DNA of 64,000 nt from Streptomyces spiramyceticus (GCF_028807635.1 NZ_JARBAX010000002.1:1674001-1738000), one strand, 5' to 3'. Positions 34,900-44,474 are shown, counted from the first letter of the stretch. Numbers and translations are program-made. The notes: generated by a model not told the origin, from the letters alone.

Positions 34900-34966
34900 C
34901 GCGATCTCCTTGGTGATCCTTCGTGGCGGTCCCTGATCCCCCCACTATAGCGTTCACTTCTCATCC

Positions 34967-35020
34967 ATTGCAATGATCAGAGCAGTTGTCGTTGCGTTAC
35001 CCTCAAGGTCGTTGCAATAG
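34967..35020. promoter_or_regulatory. Candidate operator region with ATTGCAAT palindrome and GTTGCAATAG copy
   Basis: ATTGCAAT (34967-34974) is a perfect palindrome, and a related GTTGCAATAG lies at 35011-35020, with GTTGCG between. This AT-richer patch sits between the divergent regulator and DUF4097 genes and could bind the regulator. Confidence 0.45.
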
Positions 35021-35137
35021 TTTCTCGGTCTCTACCTGCGCATATGCCAATTCTGCGCAACAGATATGTTGTCGAGTTCTGGAAAGCAACGTAGCGTTTC
35101 CGGTGTAAGAAACAACGAGCGAGCACGGGAGAGCACG

Positions 35138-35815
35138 ATGCAGAAGTTCGACACCCCCGCCCCGATCTCCGCCGTCCTGGACATCCCCGCCGGACGCATC
35201 CAGTTCATCGCCGCAGACCGCGCCGACACCACCGTCGAGGTCCTGCCCGCCAACCCCTCCAAGAGTCGCGACACCAAGACCGCTGAGCAGACCACCGTCG
35301 CCTACGCCGACGGCGTCCTGCGGATCACGGCCTCGACCCCCAACAATCAGCTCTTCGGCCCCTCCGGATCCCTGGAGGTCACCGTCCAGCTGCCCGCCGG
35401 CTCCCGCATCGAGGCCAAGGCCGCCGGCGCCGAGCTCCGCGGAGTCGGACGCCTCGGCGACGTCGCCTTCGAAGGTGCGTACCGCCACATCAAGATCGAC
35501 GAGGCCGCGAGCGTCCGCCTCACCGCGATCGACGGCGACGTCGAGGTCGGCCGGCTCAACGGCCCCGCGGAGATCAGCACCGCAAGGGGCGACATCCGGA
35601 TCACCGAGGCCGTGCGCGGCACGGTCGTACTCCGCACCCAGTCCGGCGACATTTCGGTCGCCGCCGCCGCCGGCGTCTCGGCCGCCCTGGACGCCGGCAC
35701 CGACTACGGCCGCGTCAGCAACGCCCTCAAGAACGATGGCACCGCCGAACTCGACATCCGCGCCACCACCTCCCACGGCGACATCACCGCCCGCAGCCTC
35801 TGCCGCAGCCTCTAA
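35138..35815 (+). CDS. DUF4097 family beta-strand repeat protein
   Basis: 225 residues without signal peptide. Repeated short beta-strand units (GDVEVGRLNGPAEISTARGD, IRITEAVRGTVVLRTQSGDI) give the beta-helix-like DUF4097 fold. Such proteins are often encoded next to a helix-turn-helix regulator and an ABC transporter; here only the regulator is adjacent, divergently. Function unknown. ATG 35138 follows GGGAGAG; an upstream in-frame start at 35066 would add a non-conserved tail. Confidence 0.88.
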   Translation: MQKFDTPAPISAVLDIPAGRIQFIAADRADTTVEVLPANPSKSRDTKTAEQTTVAYADGVLRITASTPNNQLFGPSGSLEVTVQLPAGSRIEAKAAGAELRGVGRLGDVAFEGAYRHIKIDEAASVRLTAIDGDVEVGRLNGPAEISTARGDIRITEAVRGTVVLRTQSGDISVAAAAGVSAALDAGTDYGRVSNALKNDGTAELDIRATTSHGDITARSLCRSL

Positions 35816-35970
35816 AGGAGCAGAACCAGGACTATCCGGCCGGGCCCACCGCGATCGAGATCCTTTCGGTCGTCGCCGAGGAAGCGGCCGTCCGTCCCGA
35901 GGGGCCCTGCGATCCACGTGCAGGGCCAGGAGAAGTCGTACATGACGCCTAACGCGACCAGGGGGAACAA

Positions 35971-36786
35971 ATGACGAAGAACAGCACTTCCTCGACCATT
36001 TCGAAGTGGACCGGCATGGTGCCGGTTGACGATACGGCCCTGGCCGTCACCGACACCGGCGGTCCCGGTATCCCTGTGGTCTACCTCAATGGCCAGTTCG
36101 CCACTCAGGGGTACTGGCGGCGGGTCATCGCTGAACTGGGGACGGGGTGGCGGCACATCACCTACGACGAGCGGGCCCGCGGCAAATCGAAGCGTTCGGC
36201 GGACTATTCCTTCGAGGCAGCCGTCCGGGACGTCGATGCCGTTCTCGCGGCCAGGGGTGTGGACCGGGCGCTGGTGGTGGGCTGGTCCTACGGGGCGTTC
36301 GTCGGGGCGCACTGGGCCGGCCGGAATCCGGAGCGTGCCTTGGGCGCGGTCCTGGTCGACGGCGCGTTCCCGTACGACTGGCTCGACGAGGCCATGGAGC
36401 AGCGGATCCGGAAGCTGTTCCGGCGGATGAGCTGGTTCCTGCCGCTGCTGCGCCCGACGGGCCTGGCCCCGCGGATGACCGCCGAACAGCAGGCGAACAG
36501 CAACATCGAGCTCGGCAGGCTCTCCCGCGAGCGCGAGCTGGGCCCAGTGCTGGACAGCATCACCGTCCCGGTGCGGTATGTGGTCGCTTCGGGGACGTCC
36601 TTCGGAAGCCGCGGTGATGAGCAGGAACGAATACGCACCAGCCTCGATGCGGTGACCGCCCGCAACCCGAACATCCAGATCGGCGCGAAGGTCGCCAGCA
36701 ACCACGGTGCGATCCTCAAGAACGACTTCCCGGCCATCGCCGAGTCCGTACGCGAGGTCGCCGCCCTCGACCGCGGGGGGCGCTGA
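35971..36786 (+). CDS. Alpha/beta hydrolase
   Basis: 271 residues. Nucleophile elbow GWSYGA (Ser106), oxyanion region YLNGQFATQGYW (around 38-49), and a catalytic His likely in SNHGAIL near residue 245. No signal peptide. This is an esterase/peroxidase-type fold; substrate unknown. Start ATG 35971 after AGGGGGAACAA. It lies 155 bases downstream of the DUF4097 gene and may be cotranscribed. Confidence 0.88.
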   Translation: MTKNSTSSTISKWTGMVPVDDTALAVTDTGGPGIPVVYLNGQFATQGYWRRVIAELGTGWRHITYDERARGKSKRSADYSFEAAVRDVDAVLAARGVDRALVVGWSYGAFVGAHWAGRNPERALGAVLVDGAFPYDWLDEAMEQRIRKLFRRMSWFLPLLRPTGLAPRMTAEQQANSNIELGRLSRERELGPVLDSITVPVRYVVASGTSFGSRGDEQERIRTSLDAVTARNPNIQIGAKVASNHGAILKNDFPAIAESVREVAALDRGGR

Positions 36787-37000
36787 AGACACGACCAGCG
36801 GACGGACGACAACTGCACTTCCTCGCCACCATCGTCATCATCGTCATCATCGTCCAGCTCGACCGCGTCCGGGTCGCGCAGGGGCCGCGGTCCTTCGCGC
36901 GGGACGGACGAGGTCTACCCGCTGCGCCGGGCCACCACGCCGCGCTGCAGCGCTGGCTCCGGGTCCGCCGCCCGAACCCCAGCGGCGGAGTGGATCTGCG

Positions 37001-37647
37001 TCAGACACTCGGGGTTGGAGTTGTCGTACTTGTCGGCTTCGCGGTCTGCGGACGGAGAGCCAGCAGGACACTCGCCGTGATGATCCACAGCCCCGCGAGC
37101 ATGAAAGCGAAGGGTCCCACCCAGGGCACGAAGGTCAGCACGCCGATGGCGACAGCGACCCAGCCCAGCCAGCGTGGCAGGGGCTGACGGCGGCACGTAC
37201 GACGGTCAGTCCGGCGGCCAGCAGCATCACGGCCACACCGGCGACAAAGGGGATGAAGAAGTCCTCACTGAGTGCGTGGAGTGCCTGAAGCGTGTCGTTG
37301 CCGGCAGCGGCCTCGTCGGCGAGGTCCACCAGGGCCAGGGCAATGCTGGAGCCCACCCAGAATCCCGCGGCGATCAGGACGCCGCCCGCGACAATCACGT
37401 GATGCAGCCAGCCGTTTCCCACGGGGCTCTGGTGCAGGGCCCGTGCCAAGAAGGCGGCGAAGAAGACGAACAACGCTCCGGCAACGACGAGCAGGAACAG
37501 CGACCACAGCCCTTGGGCCTCGTGGTCCGCGTAGAAGGTTCTGACCTCGTCGGCGGGAGCGTCGACGGATGGCGTGTCTCCGATCAGCAGGAATGCGACG
37601 ACGGTGAACAACACGGCCAACAGGCCGGTCAAGGGTGCGAATCGCAT
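37001..37647 (-). pseudogene. Four-to-five-helix membrane protein, single frameshift near 37175
   Basis: The first frame gives MRFAPLTGLLAVLFTVVAFL and GLWSLFLLVVAGALFVFFAA, on to IPFVAGVAVMLLAAGLTVVR. It then goes out of frame and stops at 37135. A one-base shift at about 37170-37185 restores LPRWLGWVAVAIGVLTFVPW, VGPFAFMLAGLWIITASVLL and ALRPQTAKPT, ending at TGA 37001-37003. Joined, it is about 215 residues, typical of small actinobacterial membrane proteins of unknown function. Start ATG 37647 is preceded by TAGGAGGCATCCC in coding orientation. Mutation or assembly error cannot be told apart. Confidence 0.75.
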
Positions 37648-37790
37648 GGGATGCCTCCTACCGTCTATCCCCTGCGGTGCAGTGCTCCCAATCTCTCTCC
37701 ACCGTCTCAGAGGCGCCCCGGTCCGGCCATCCGGCCGAGCCCGGCAAGATCAGCCCCGCCGACCGAAATCGGGCGTTCGGATCTCGCCCT

Positions 37791-38540
37791 ATGCTCATGA
37801 TCATGATCATGATCGAGAACAGGCTTGATGCCTTGCTGGAATCCGGGTTCACCGACCGTCTGAGCGAGCGCGACAGGCTGCTGCTGGCACGTCGGGCTCT
37901 TCTCAAGTCCTGCTACGAGAAGCCCTCCCCGGTTCTCTCGGACAGCTGGTGGTACGCGGTGCCAGGCGAGCGCTACGAGGGCCTGTTCACGGCTTTGGAC
38001 CTGCACGACCGGTTCCCTGTGACGCTCAGCGAAGGGGCGGACGTGGTGCGGTTGCCGCACAGGCCAGGAGCGGTTCCGGTGTTCGTCACGCCGGAACTCG
38101 ACGGCTGGCGGCTGATCATCGGGAACCTGGAGAGCGCGATCGGCGTCGACTGGGACGAGTGGATGAGCATGGTGGAACGGTTGAGCGCCCAGTGCGGCGA
38201 AGCCCAGATGTTCTTCGAGGACGAAGCGGGTGGATCGAACGTCTGGGTGGTCGCCGAGCAGGGACGCATCCGGCGCCGGTACACGCGCGAGGACGATCCC
38301 GAGTGGGTCGGTGAGCCACTGCCGTGGGAAGACCTGCGCGTCGACGACGAGGACTTCGACGCAGAGCATGACGAGGCCGCGCCCAACGAGGGCACAGCGG
38401 ACGCCACCACTGCCTGCCGCCATCTGTCAGTGGACCCCACCCGGATCGGCGCCGACACCCAGATACGCGGCCACGGCTGGCTGGCGCTGAGCGCACCGGG
38501 AGTGGGCCACAAGGAACTGGGCAGCCTCGTCCGCGGCTGA
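37791..38540 (+). CDS. Hypothetical cytoplasmic protein, 249 residues
   Basis: The sequence is soluble, acidic and tryptophan-rich: CYEKPSPVLSDSWWYAVPGE, ELDGWRLIIGNLESAIGVDW, RRRYTREDDPEWVGEPLPWE, and an end ACRHLSVDPTRIGADTQIRG. The pattern resembles immunity/knotted-type proteins of Streptomyces, but I cannot name a family. The 5' end is unusual: ATGCTC followed by three ATGATC hexamers, giving four in-frame ATG codons; 37791 is the most upstream. No clear ribosome site is present. Confidence 0.7.
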   Translation: MLMIMIMIENRLDALLESGFTDRLSERDRLLLARRALLKSCYEKPSPVLSDSWWYAVPGERYEGLFTALDLHDRFPVTLSEGADVVRLPHRPGAVPVFVTPELDGWRLIIGNLESAIGVDWDEWMSMVERLSAQCGEAQMFFEDEAGGSNVWVVAEQGRIRRRYTREDDPEWVGEPLPWEDLRVDDEDFDAEHDEAAPNEGTADATTACRHLSVDPTRIGADTQIRGHGWLALSAPGVGHKELGSLVRG

Positions 38541-38757
38541 GGCTGTGTCGCTCTCATCCGACGACGGCCGTTGCCGCCGCGACGGGCGTGCTGGTAGGTC
38601 TCGCGGTCGGGCGCGGAAGGGGCGGGCGGCGGCCGATGAGTTTTGCCGTGATCAGCAGTCAGAGATCATGGTTGGTGCGCTGCAGCCGCGAGTGTGGTCG
38701 AAGCGTGCACCGACCGAATCTGCTGAGAATCAGACACGAGACACAGAGGAACCTTTG

Positions 38758-39330
38758 ATGCGTACCCTGATCAGCACCGCCTTCATCTCCCTCGACGGCG
38801 TCGTGGAGGCCCCGGGCGGCGAGCCCGATTACCGGAACTCTGGGTGGACCTTCAAGGACGTAGAGTTCCTCCCCGAGGCGTTCGACATCAAGGGCCGGGA
38901 GCAGAAGGAAGCCGCCGCGATGTTGATGGGCCGGGTCAGCTACGAGGCGTTCAGCCCGGTGTGGCCGGACATGGAGGATTTCGCCGACTACAAGATGATG
39001 CCGAAGTACGTCGTGTCCACCACCCTCACCGAGGACGACCTGGTTTCGAACTGGGGCGAGACCACGATCCTGCGCTCGCTCGACGAGGTCGCCGCATTGA
39101 AGGAGACCGAGGGTGGCCCGATCATCGTCCACGGCAGCGCCGCCCTGAACCAGAGCCTCTCGGACGCCGGCCTGATCGACCGTTACCACCTGCTCGTCTT
39201 CCCGCTTCTGCTCGGCGCGGGCAAGCGTCTGTTCAGCGCCACGGACAAGGACACCCAGAAGCTGAAGCTTGTCGAGCACGAGGTCTACGCCAACGGCCTG
39301 CAGAAGAACGTCTTCGACGTCGTCCGCTGA
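38758..39330 (+). CDS. RibD/dihydrofolate-reductase-like protein
   Basis: 190 residues with the RibD C-terminal domain pattern: STAFISLDGVVEAPGG at the start, MLMGRVSYEAFSPVWP (about 58-73), YVVSTTL, IIVHGSAALNQSLSDAGLID, and LLVFPLLLGAGKRLF. NADPH-dependent reductase fold; Streptomyces has many of unknown substrate. Start ATG 38758 with AGAGGAACC upstream. Single gene. Confidence 0.92.
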   Translation: MRTLISTAFISLDGVVEAPGGEPDYRNSGWTFKDVEFLPEAFDIKGREQKEAAAMLMGRVSYEAFSPVWPDMEDFADYKMMPKYVVSTTLTEDDLVSNWGETTILRSLDEVAALKETEGGPIIVHGSAALNQSLSDAGLIDRYHLLVFPLLLGAGKRLFSATDKDTQKLKLVEHEVYANGLQKNVFDVVR

Positions 39331-39414
39331 CAAGGCTCCCGCACTCGCCCAGCCGTCGCGTTCCCGGACGTGGCACTCGTCGGAAGGACCTGCTCCGCGG
39401 GCGTTGGATCACCG

Positions 39415-39518
39415 GCTGACCAGAGGACGATGCCCGCGATGTGGAGCCCGGCCAGATAGATGGTCGCGGTCTTTTCGTAGCGGGTGACCGAGTTGGTGAC
39501 AGCAAGTGAGATAGCCAT
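39415..39518 (-). pseudogene. IS5-family transposase C-terminal scrap
   Basis: The minus strand encodes NSVTRYEKTATIYLAGLHIA then GIVLWSA, the very end of IS5-type transposases (RYDKTATxYLAGLHLAGIFIWSAR). No other part is present. Confidence 0.6.
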
Positions 39519-39925
39519 GCGTCTTCGCGATCCCTGGTTTCACCAACCGGGGTTGACCGGTTGTGTGGAGGATTGACCGGTGCGCTCGCGGGGCTCGGAG
39601 CAGTTCGAGGAGACCAAGCGGAAGGGAATGCCCGCCGTCGGAGTCTGCGGTCGTGAAGGCGGTCATCCAGTGTGTCGGCTGGAGGAGGTACGCGCAGCAG
39701 CCTGGTTACGGCTTCGACACCTTCAGCTCCTGGCAGCTGACCGCCGCCTCCGCCACCGCCTCTGCGCCCGGGTCCGGCTGCGCGGCGCAGGGCGGCGGGA
39801 TCCGGGCCACGTCCGCGGAGGAGCCGTGCCGAGGCGGACTGTCACCGGACGTGCCCGCTCCCGTACAGTCCGTGGTGCCGACGCTCCTTACGGCCAAGCC
39901 CAGCGGTTGACCAGGAGAAGGAAAC
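39519..39925. other. Spacer upstream of the second P450
   Basis: About 400 bases. A plus-strand frame near 39640-39740 (VKAVIQCVGWRRYAQQPGYG, then FDTFSSWQL) is protein-like but unassigned. The AGGAGAAGGAAAC ribosome site of the P450 lies at the end. Confidence 0.35.
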
Positions 39926-41257
39926 ATGGACACCGAAGCCAGTCTCGGCTCCCTTCCGTACGTTCCTGGAACGGGGCGGCCGGTCCCCGAAGCCGAGCCT
40001 GGACTCGTGGACCGGTGGCGCTCGGGAGGAGGCGAACTGGTCGAGCTGCTGTCCCAGGTGCGCGAGCGGTTCGGCGGCATCGTCGCTTTCCGCCTCGGGC
40101 CGGCCCCCACCGTTCTCGTCACCGACCCGCAGGCGGTCCAGCACGTACTCGCCCAGCACCCGGAGCGGTACGTCAAGCGCTCCCACCGCGCCCGTGTGCT
40201 GATCGGCGACGGCGTCCTCTCCGCCACCGGTGCGGCGTGGAAGCGGCAACGCCGCTTGTTGCAGTCCCAGTTCACCGGCATCGGGATGCGTCGCTACGAA
40301 CAGCGGATCACTGAGGCCGCCCGGACCACCGCCGGGCGCTGGGGCGGGTACGCCCGTACCGGGCAGACCCTCGATGTCGGGCGGGAGATGCGCCGCTTCG
40401 CCCTGGACGCCATTTGGCGCTCTCTTACCGGGCACCCCCTCGATGACGGGACCGAGCGCGAACTGGCCGCCGTGGCAGCGGTGGCGGCCGCCCTTCCGAC
40501 TCTGCCCGCGGATGTCACCGACGCCCAGGACGCCGTTGCCGCCGATCTCGCCCGGATCGACGCGGTCGCCCGGCACGCCATCGAGGCCGCCCGCAGTGGG
40601 GCGGCCGGCCCCGACGGCCCGGGCCTGCTGCACGTCCTGATCGACGCCGCCACCGAGCGCCCCGAGTACACCGACCGGCTGATCCGCGACGAGTTGGTCA
40701 CGTTGCTCGTGGCCGGGCACGAGACCACCGCCACCACCCTGACCTGGCTCTACCTGCTCCTCGACCGGTACCCCGCCGCCCGCGAACAAGCTCTCGCCGT
40801 CGGCGGCGAAGGATCGGCGCAACGTCGCCAGGCCATCCAGGCTCTGGTCCACGAGACGCTCCGGCTCTACCCGTCCGCCTGGATCCTGCCCCGCCACGCC
40901 ACCGAGGACGACACGCTTGCCGGCTACGCCGTCGAGGCGGGCACCGACATGCTGATCTGCCCGTACCTCACGCACCGCGATCCCGAACTGTGGTCAGACC
41001 CAGAGCACTTCGAACCCCGGCGCTTCATCACCCCGGACGGCCGACCTCCCCACCCGGGCGGCTACTTCCCCTTCGGTATCGGTCCCCGCGCCTGCCTCGG
41101 TCTGCAATTCGCGCTCCGCGAATCGACCGTCCTGCTCGAACATCTGCTGCCGGTCCACACCCTGGCCTTCTGCTCCACCCCCACGAAGGCGGTGTACGGC
41201 ATCACCGTCCGCCCCGACGGCCCCACCCCCGCAACCTTGGCACCGCCACTCACCTGA
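39926..41257 (+). CDS. Cytochrome P450
   Basis: 443 residues. I-helix AGHETTAT, ExxR in ETLRLYP, heme loop FPFGIGPRACLG with Cys390. Proline-rich N-terminus without membrane anchor. It resembles bacterial P450s that oxidise terpenes or fatty acids, and it shares the general type of the P450 at 11914-13278. There is no redox partner and no biosynthetic neighbour, so the substrate is open. Start ATG 39926 with a strong AGGAGAAGG. Confidence 0.93.
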   Translation: MDTEASLGSLPYVPGTGRPVPEAEPGLVDRWRSGGGELVELLSQVRERFGGIVAFRLGPAPTVLVTDPQAVQHVLAQHPERYVKRSHRARVLIGDGVLSATGAAWKRQRRLLQSQFTGIGMRRYEQRITEAARTTAGRWGGYARTGQTLDVGREMRRFALDAIWRSLTGHPLDDGTERELAAVAAVAAALPTLPADVTDAQDAVAADLARIDAVARHAIEAARSGAAGPDGPGLLHVLIDAATERPEYTDRLIRDELVTLLVAGHETTATTLTWLYLLLDRYPAAREQALAVGGEGSAQRRQAIQALVHETLRLYPSAWILPRHATEDDTLAGYAVEAGTDMLICPYLTHRDPELWSDPEHFEPRRFITPDGRPPHPGGYFPFGIGPRACLGLQFALRESTVLLEHLLPVHTLAFCSTPTKAVYGITVRPDGPTPATLAPPLT

Positions 41258-41487
41258 AGCGGGCAACGCTGGGAACGGTCCGCCTTCACTGACAACGGAG
41301 TTGCGGATTCCAGAACCCGTGCAGAGTCCGTGACTCGATGCGCATTGGTGCCTGTGGGAATGCTGGAATGCGCGCTCGATGCGCACTGAGGCTTTCCACG
41401 TCACGAGCCGCCGCGTCCACGACGCTCAGTAGCCTACCGATCCATTTGTGCGGCCAGGAGGAGCTGAGGCTCGCTGGCGTCTGCGGC

Positions 41488-42738
41488 TCAATCCCTCGCG
41501 CGGTAGACGTCGGTGATCCTCCTGAGAGGGTCGTACACCAGCCCGTACCGGTCGTTGACCATGGATGGGGCGAGGCCGATGTCCGTGCGGAGGTCCTTGC
41601 CCGTGCGGGCGGCGAGAGTCATGGGACCGTTGGCTTCGGCGTAGACCAGGCCGTGCCACGCCGAGGTCACCTCCGGCGCGACACGGTTCGCAGCTTCGTC
41701 CGGCAGGCGCCACAGCACGCGTGCGGTTCGCACGTCCACGGCCGTGACAGTCGCGGAACCGGTTCCATCGGTACCGGAGCAGAGGGTCGTGGTCCAGCCG
41801 TCGTAGCGGCAGTTGCGTGCCCCATCTTTCATGTCCAGACTGGTCTTCCCCGTGACCGGGTCGAGAAGCAGGCTGTCGCCTGCCCCTATCCCGTTCGCCA
41901 GGGTCAGCCCGGGACCCGGATCCGCCGTCAGCGCCTCGCCGGTGATCATCGGCCGCTTCCACAATTGACGGCCGTCCGAGGTCGACTTGCCCACGAATTC
42001 GCCGTCGTCGCGTGTACCGACGACCACTGTCTTCTCCAGATCGATGCCGTCGAGGTCCCGGTCCGTCCAGATCTCCCGGCCGGTCTGCGCATCGAGCAGG
42101 ACGCTCATGGCTGGTTTTTCTGAGTAGCCCTCCTCGGACACCGACACGAGTACTCTTCGGCCGTCCGCCCCGACGACCCGAGGGGTGCCCGCCCAGGTGT
42201 CGTCGTCCTTGGCGAACTCGCGTGCCCACAACTGGCTGCCTGTGGCCGCGTCGAGTGCAACGACCTTGATGGCTTCGTGTCCCGCGGAGGTTCCTTCACC
42301 ATCCTTGCTCGTGGCGAAGGCCCCGACCACAGCAGTGCCCGCCATGCGCGGCGCATGTTTACGCGGCATGACCCCAAAGGAGTCGCCGTCTTGCACGGAT
42401 GCGTGCCAGGCGATCTCCCCGGTGTCAAGCCGGTAGGCGGTGACGCCGACGTCCTCCTCGTCGTTGTAGGTGTATGCCAGATGGTCGCCGAGAGTCACGG
42501 TGTCGGCGAGGCTGTCGAAGTGCTCCATCAGGGCCCAGGGCATGTCGATCGATGCGATGGCTTCCGGCTCGAAGTCCTGGGGCGGGCCCTGCGGCTGCGT
42601 CCCGCTGGTGCCCGTAGTGGAGCCCGATGAAGTGCCGTACGGTGCCTTCCCCTCGACCGGCGTCTGGCCACCGCCACAGGCGGCCAAGGAGCATGCTGCG
42701 GTGGCCGCTGCTGCCCTCAGGAGTACTCGTCCCCACAT
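41488..42738 (-). CDS. Lipoprotein with PQQ-like beta-propeller
   Basis: 416 residues. A lipobox (SLAAC, Cys21) ends a short signal, followed by a Ser/Thr/Gly linker (GTSSGSTTGTSGTQPQG). The rest shows repeated blade motifs DAATGSQLWAREF, DAQTGREIWTDRD, DPVTGKTSLD, DVRTARVLWRLPD, typical of PQQ-like beta-propellers (Pfam PQQ_2/PQQ_3 type) without evident quinone ligands. Probably a membrane-anchored extracytoplasmic scaffold or sensor. ATG 42738 is chosen because AGGAGG lies 9 bases upstream; ATG 42747 would have no spacer. Convergent with the P450. Confidence 0.88.
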   Translation of the reverse strand: MWGRVLLRAAAATAACSLAACGGGQTPVEGKAPYGTSSGSTTGTSGTQPQGPPQDFEPEAIASIDMPWALMEHFDSLADTVTLGDHLAYTYNDEEDVGVTAYRLDTGEIAWHASVQDGDSFGVMPRKHAPRMAGTAVVGAFATSKDGEGTSAGHEAIKVVALDAATGSQLWAREFAKDDDTWAGTPRVVGADGRRVLVSVSEEGYSEKPAMSVLLDAQTGREIWTDRDLDGIDLEKTVVVGTRDDGEFVGKSTSDGRQLWKRPMITGEALTADPGPGLTLANGIGAGDSLLLDPVTGKTSLDMKDGARNCRYDGWTTTLCSGTDGTGSATVTAVDVRTARVLWRLPDEAANRVAPEVTSAWHGLVYAEANGPMTLAARTGKDLRTDIGLAPSMVNDRYGLVYDPLRRITDVYRARD

Positions 42739-43060
42739 CTTCCGCATCCTCCTGGGCGTGCCAACCACAGCTGCATAACGTGGACTTCGCAGCCCGACTC
42801 GTCTTTGTCCCGGATAGACATCGTAGAAACCTTGCGTGCGCGACGGGCCGGAGGCGCTACGCACGAGTGCGGGCCGATGCGTCCCGCCACGTAGCCGCCC
42901 GGGGCGGCAAGGCTTTCCGCATTGGAGGCCGCAGGAGCCGCAGCACGGGCTCCCAGGTCACGAGGTCATGTATCGAGGGCAACGGTGGGCCTCCGGTCGT
43001 TGAGCTGATCAAAGGGCACGGCGAGGGCGGGCGCGTCGTGAAGCGTGATTATTCACGCTG
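42739..43060. other. Non-coding spacer
   Basis: About 320 bases, including the lipoprotein promoter. No gene, RNA or clear inverted repeat was seen. Confidence 0.4.
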
Positions 43061-43591
43061 CTACGGGTTGTCCTGGGAAGGTTGTTCGTCCGGTGCGGCC
43101 ATGACCAGACCGGAACTCACGGCGTGCTCGTCGTCGATACCGAGGCGCTGGAGGTAGGCCCAGCGGTCGAGGTGGGTGCAGGCCCATGAGGGGTCGTACG
43201 CCGCCGTGGGCAGCTGGGGTATGCGCTTGCGGCCGGTGCCGTGCAGTCGGTAAGGGACGTCGAAAGCGGTGTTCCAGCCGTCGAGGTCTGCGGCGAAGCG
43301 CTCTTCCGCTTCCGCTGGATCGTTCCCAGGTGCTGAGCGATCTCTGCCCAGGAGCCGCCTCGCTCCCGTTCGTAGATCACGGTTGAGGCCAGCGCGCGTT
43401 CGGCGAATTCGATGAGCTGGAACGCTTGGCTTACCCGGCCCCCGGGACCGGTGTCAGGGTCGTGGCGGGTGGCCACAAGGCCGCTCGCGCTGTCAGTGAC
43501 GTCCACGGCGTGGTCGCAGAGGACCAGGCGTGCCAGCGCCTGGCGGGAGAAGCGGGCACGGTCGGCGTCGTAAAGGGGTTGTCTCAGTCAC
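43061..43591 (-). pseudogene. Helix-turn-helix protein, frameshifted
   Basis: RHDPDTGPGGRVSQAFQLIE then FAERALASTVIYERERGGSW and AEIAQHLGT form a conserved helix and helix-turn-helix. The frame is then lost. One base over, the protein continues: AEAEERFAADLDGWNTAFDV, PYRLHGTGRKRIPQLPTAAY, DRWAYLQRLGIDDEHAVSSG, ending at TAG 43061-43063. A second disruption may lie near 43575, where VTETTP and LYDADRARFSRQALARLVLC are also in different frames. Intact, it would be about 175 residues, a common small Streptomyces protein of unknown function. Confidence 0.75.
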
Positions 43592-43798
43592 GCGCGCAGC
43601 CTCGCAGGGATGTGTCCGTATCGAGTACTCGATTTCGCCGGGACCGTTCCCCGCTTGACGGCTTGGCTGCATGAGGTGTCTTTCCCCGCGGCAGTCGCGG
43701 GGAAATGAGGACTGGGTCGGTGGTGCCGGGGGTGGGCGGTGGAGGCCGTACGGCGTACCCGGGTCGCGGACCGATGGACGGCGTCGTAGACAGAAGTC

Positions 43799-43984
43799 AT
43801 GAGCGAGGAGAAGACGTCGTGGCATCCGGGCGAGATCGTGCCCGCCAGCGGGATCTACGAGTGTGACTGCGGGGAAGCCCATCACTGGAGTACGGACGTG
43901 AAGGGGCACCGCTTCCCGCCGCTGCCGTCCGGCTGTACGGGCGACTCGTGGTCGGTGAAGACCGAAGCGCACCCGGACGCCTGA
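43799..43984 (+). CDS. Small cysteine/histidine-containing protein
   Basis: 61 residues: WHPGEIVPASGIYECDCGEA then HHWSTDVKGHRFPPLPSGCT. The PGExVPxSGxYxC pattern and the small size resemble YjzC-like or other short beta-ribbon proteins. Two Cys, two adjacent His and a third Cys could bind zinc. Role unknown. Start ATG 43799; the ribosome site is weak. Confidence 0.6.
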   Translation: MSEEKTSWHPGEIVPASGIYECDCGEAHHWSTDVKGHRFPPLPSGCTGDSWSVKTEAHPDA

Positions 43985-44474
43985 GAGGGCAGAAGGACTG
44001 ACGGAGGGGAGCTCTAGTGGTGCTGCGTCCGGTGCTGGAGCCGCTTCCCGCCCGGGCCCATGAGAAGGTGCGTGTCTCACCTTGGTGTGGTTTATGGAGG
44101 GCTCGCTTGCAGGGCGCGGCGCTGAGGCTCTGGGGGCCAGGCCGGTTGCGACCCTTCCCCTTGATCGTGCAACGCGCCCGCGTCGCGGTGCCGACTCTAG
44201 AAGGTCCCACTGACACCGCCCGCCCGTACGCGCGCTGCATACCGCCCGGAGTGCCTGTCAGGATCTCGCCTCGTGCCTCGTGCCTCGTGCCTCGTGCCCC
44301 GTGCCCGTGGCGCCCGGTTCATCATGGTTGAGCCCCCGCTGACCAGCTGGCCAAGCTCACCGCGGACGAGACCCACCGTCTGGACCGCGCCGTCGTCGCC
44401 ATCAGCGAGCTGGCAATCTCACCCCGCCCGCGGGAGTCACCCGTCCGCTGTACCTTGTTCGATGTGGCGGGACG
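43985..44474. other. Spacer with heptamer repeat and a small coding scrap
   Basis: About 490 bases. A CCTCGTG array lies at 44269-44303. A plus-strand stretch at about 44345-44430 (DQLAKLTADETHRLDRAVVA, then ISELAI) looks like a helical protein fragment. Nothing else is identifiable. Confidence 0.35.
44269..44303. repeat. Heptamer tandem repeat CCTCGTG
   Basis: Four perfect copies (44269-44296) plus one variant (CCCCGTG). Non-coding. Confidence 0.85.

Noticed and set aside
35812..36792. Minus-strand ORF of 326 codons
   Set aside because: Shadow of the alpha/beta hydrolase gene, which has a clear nucleophile elbow and ribosome site on the plus strand.
39842..40975. Minus-strand ORF of 377 codons
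   Set aside because: Antisense to the second P450.
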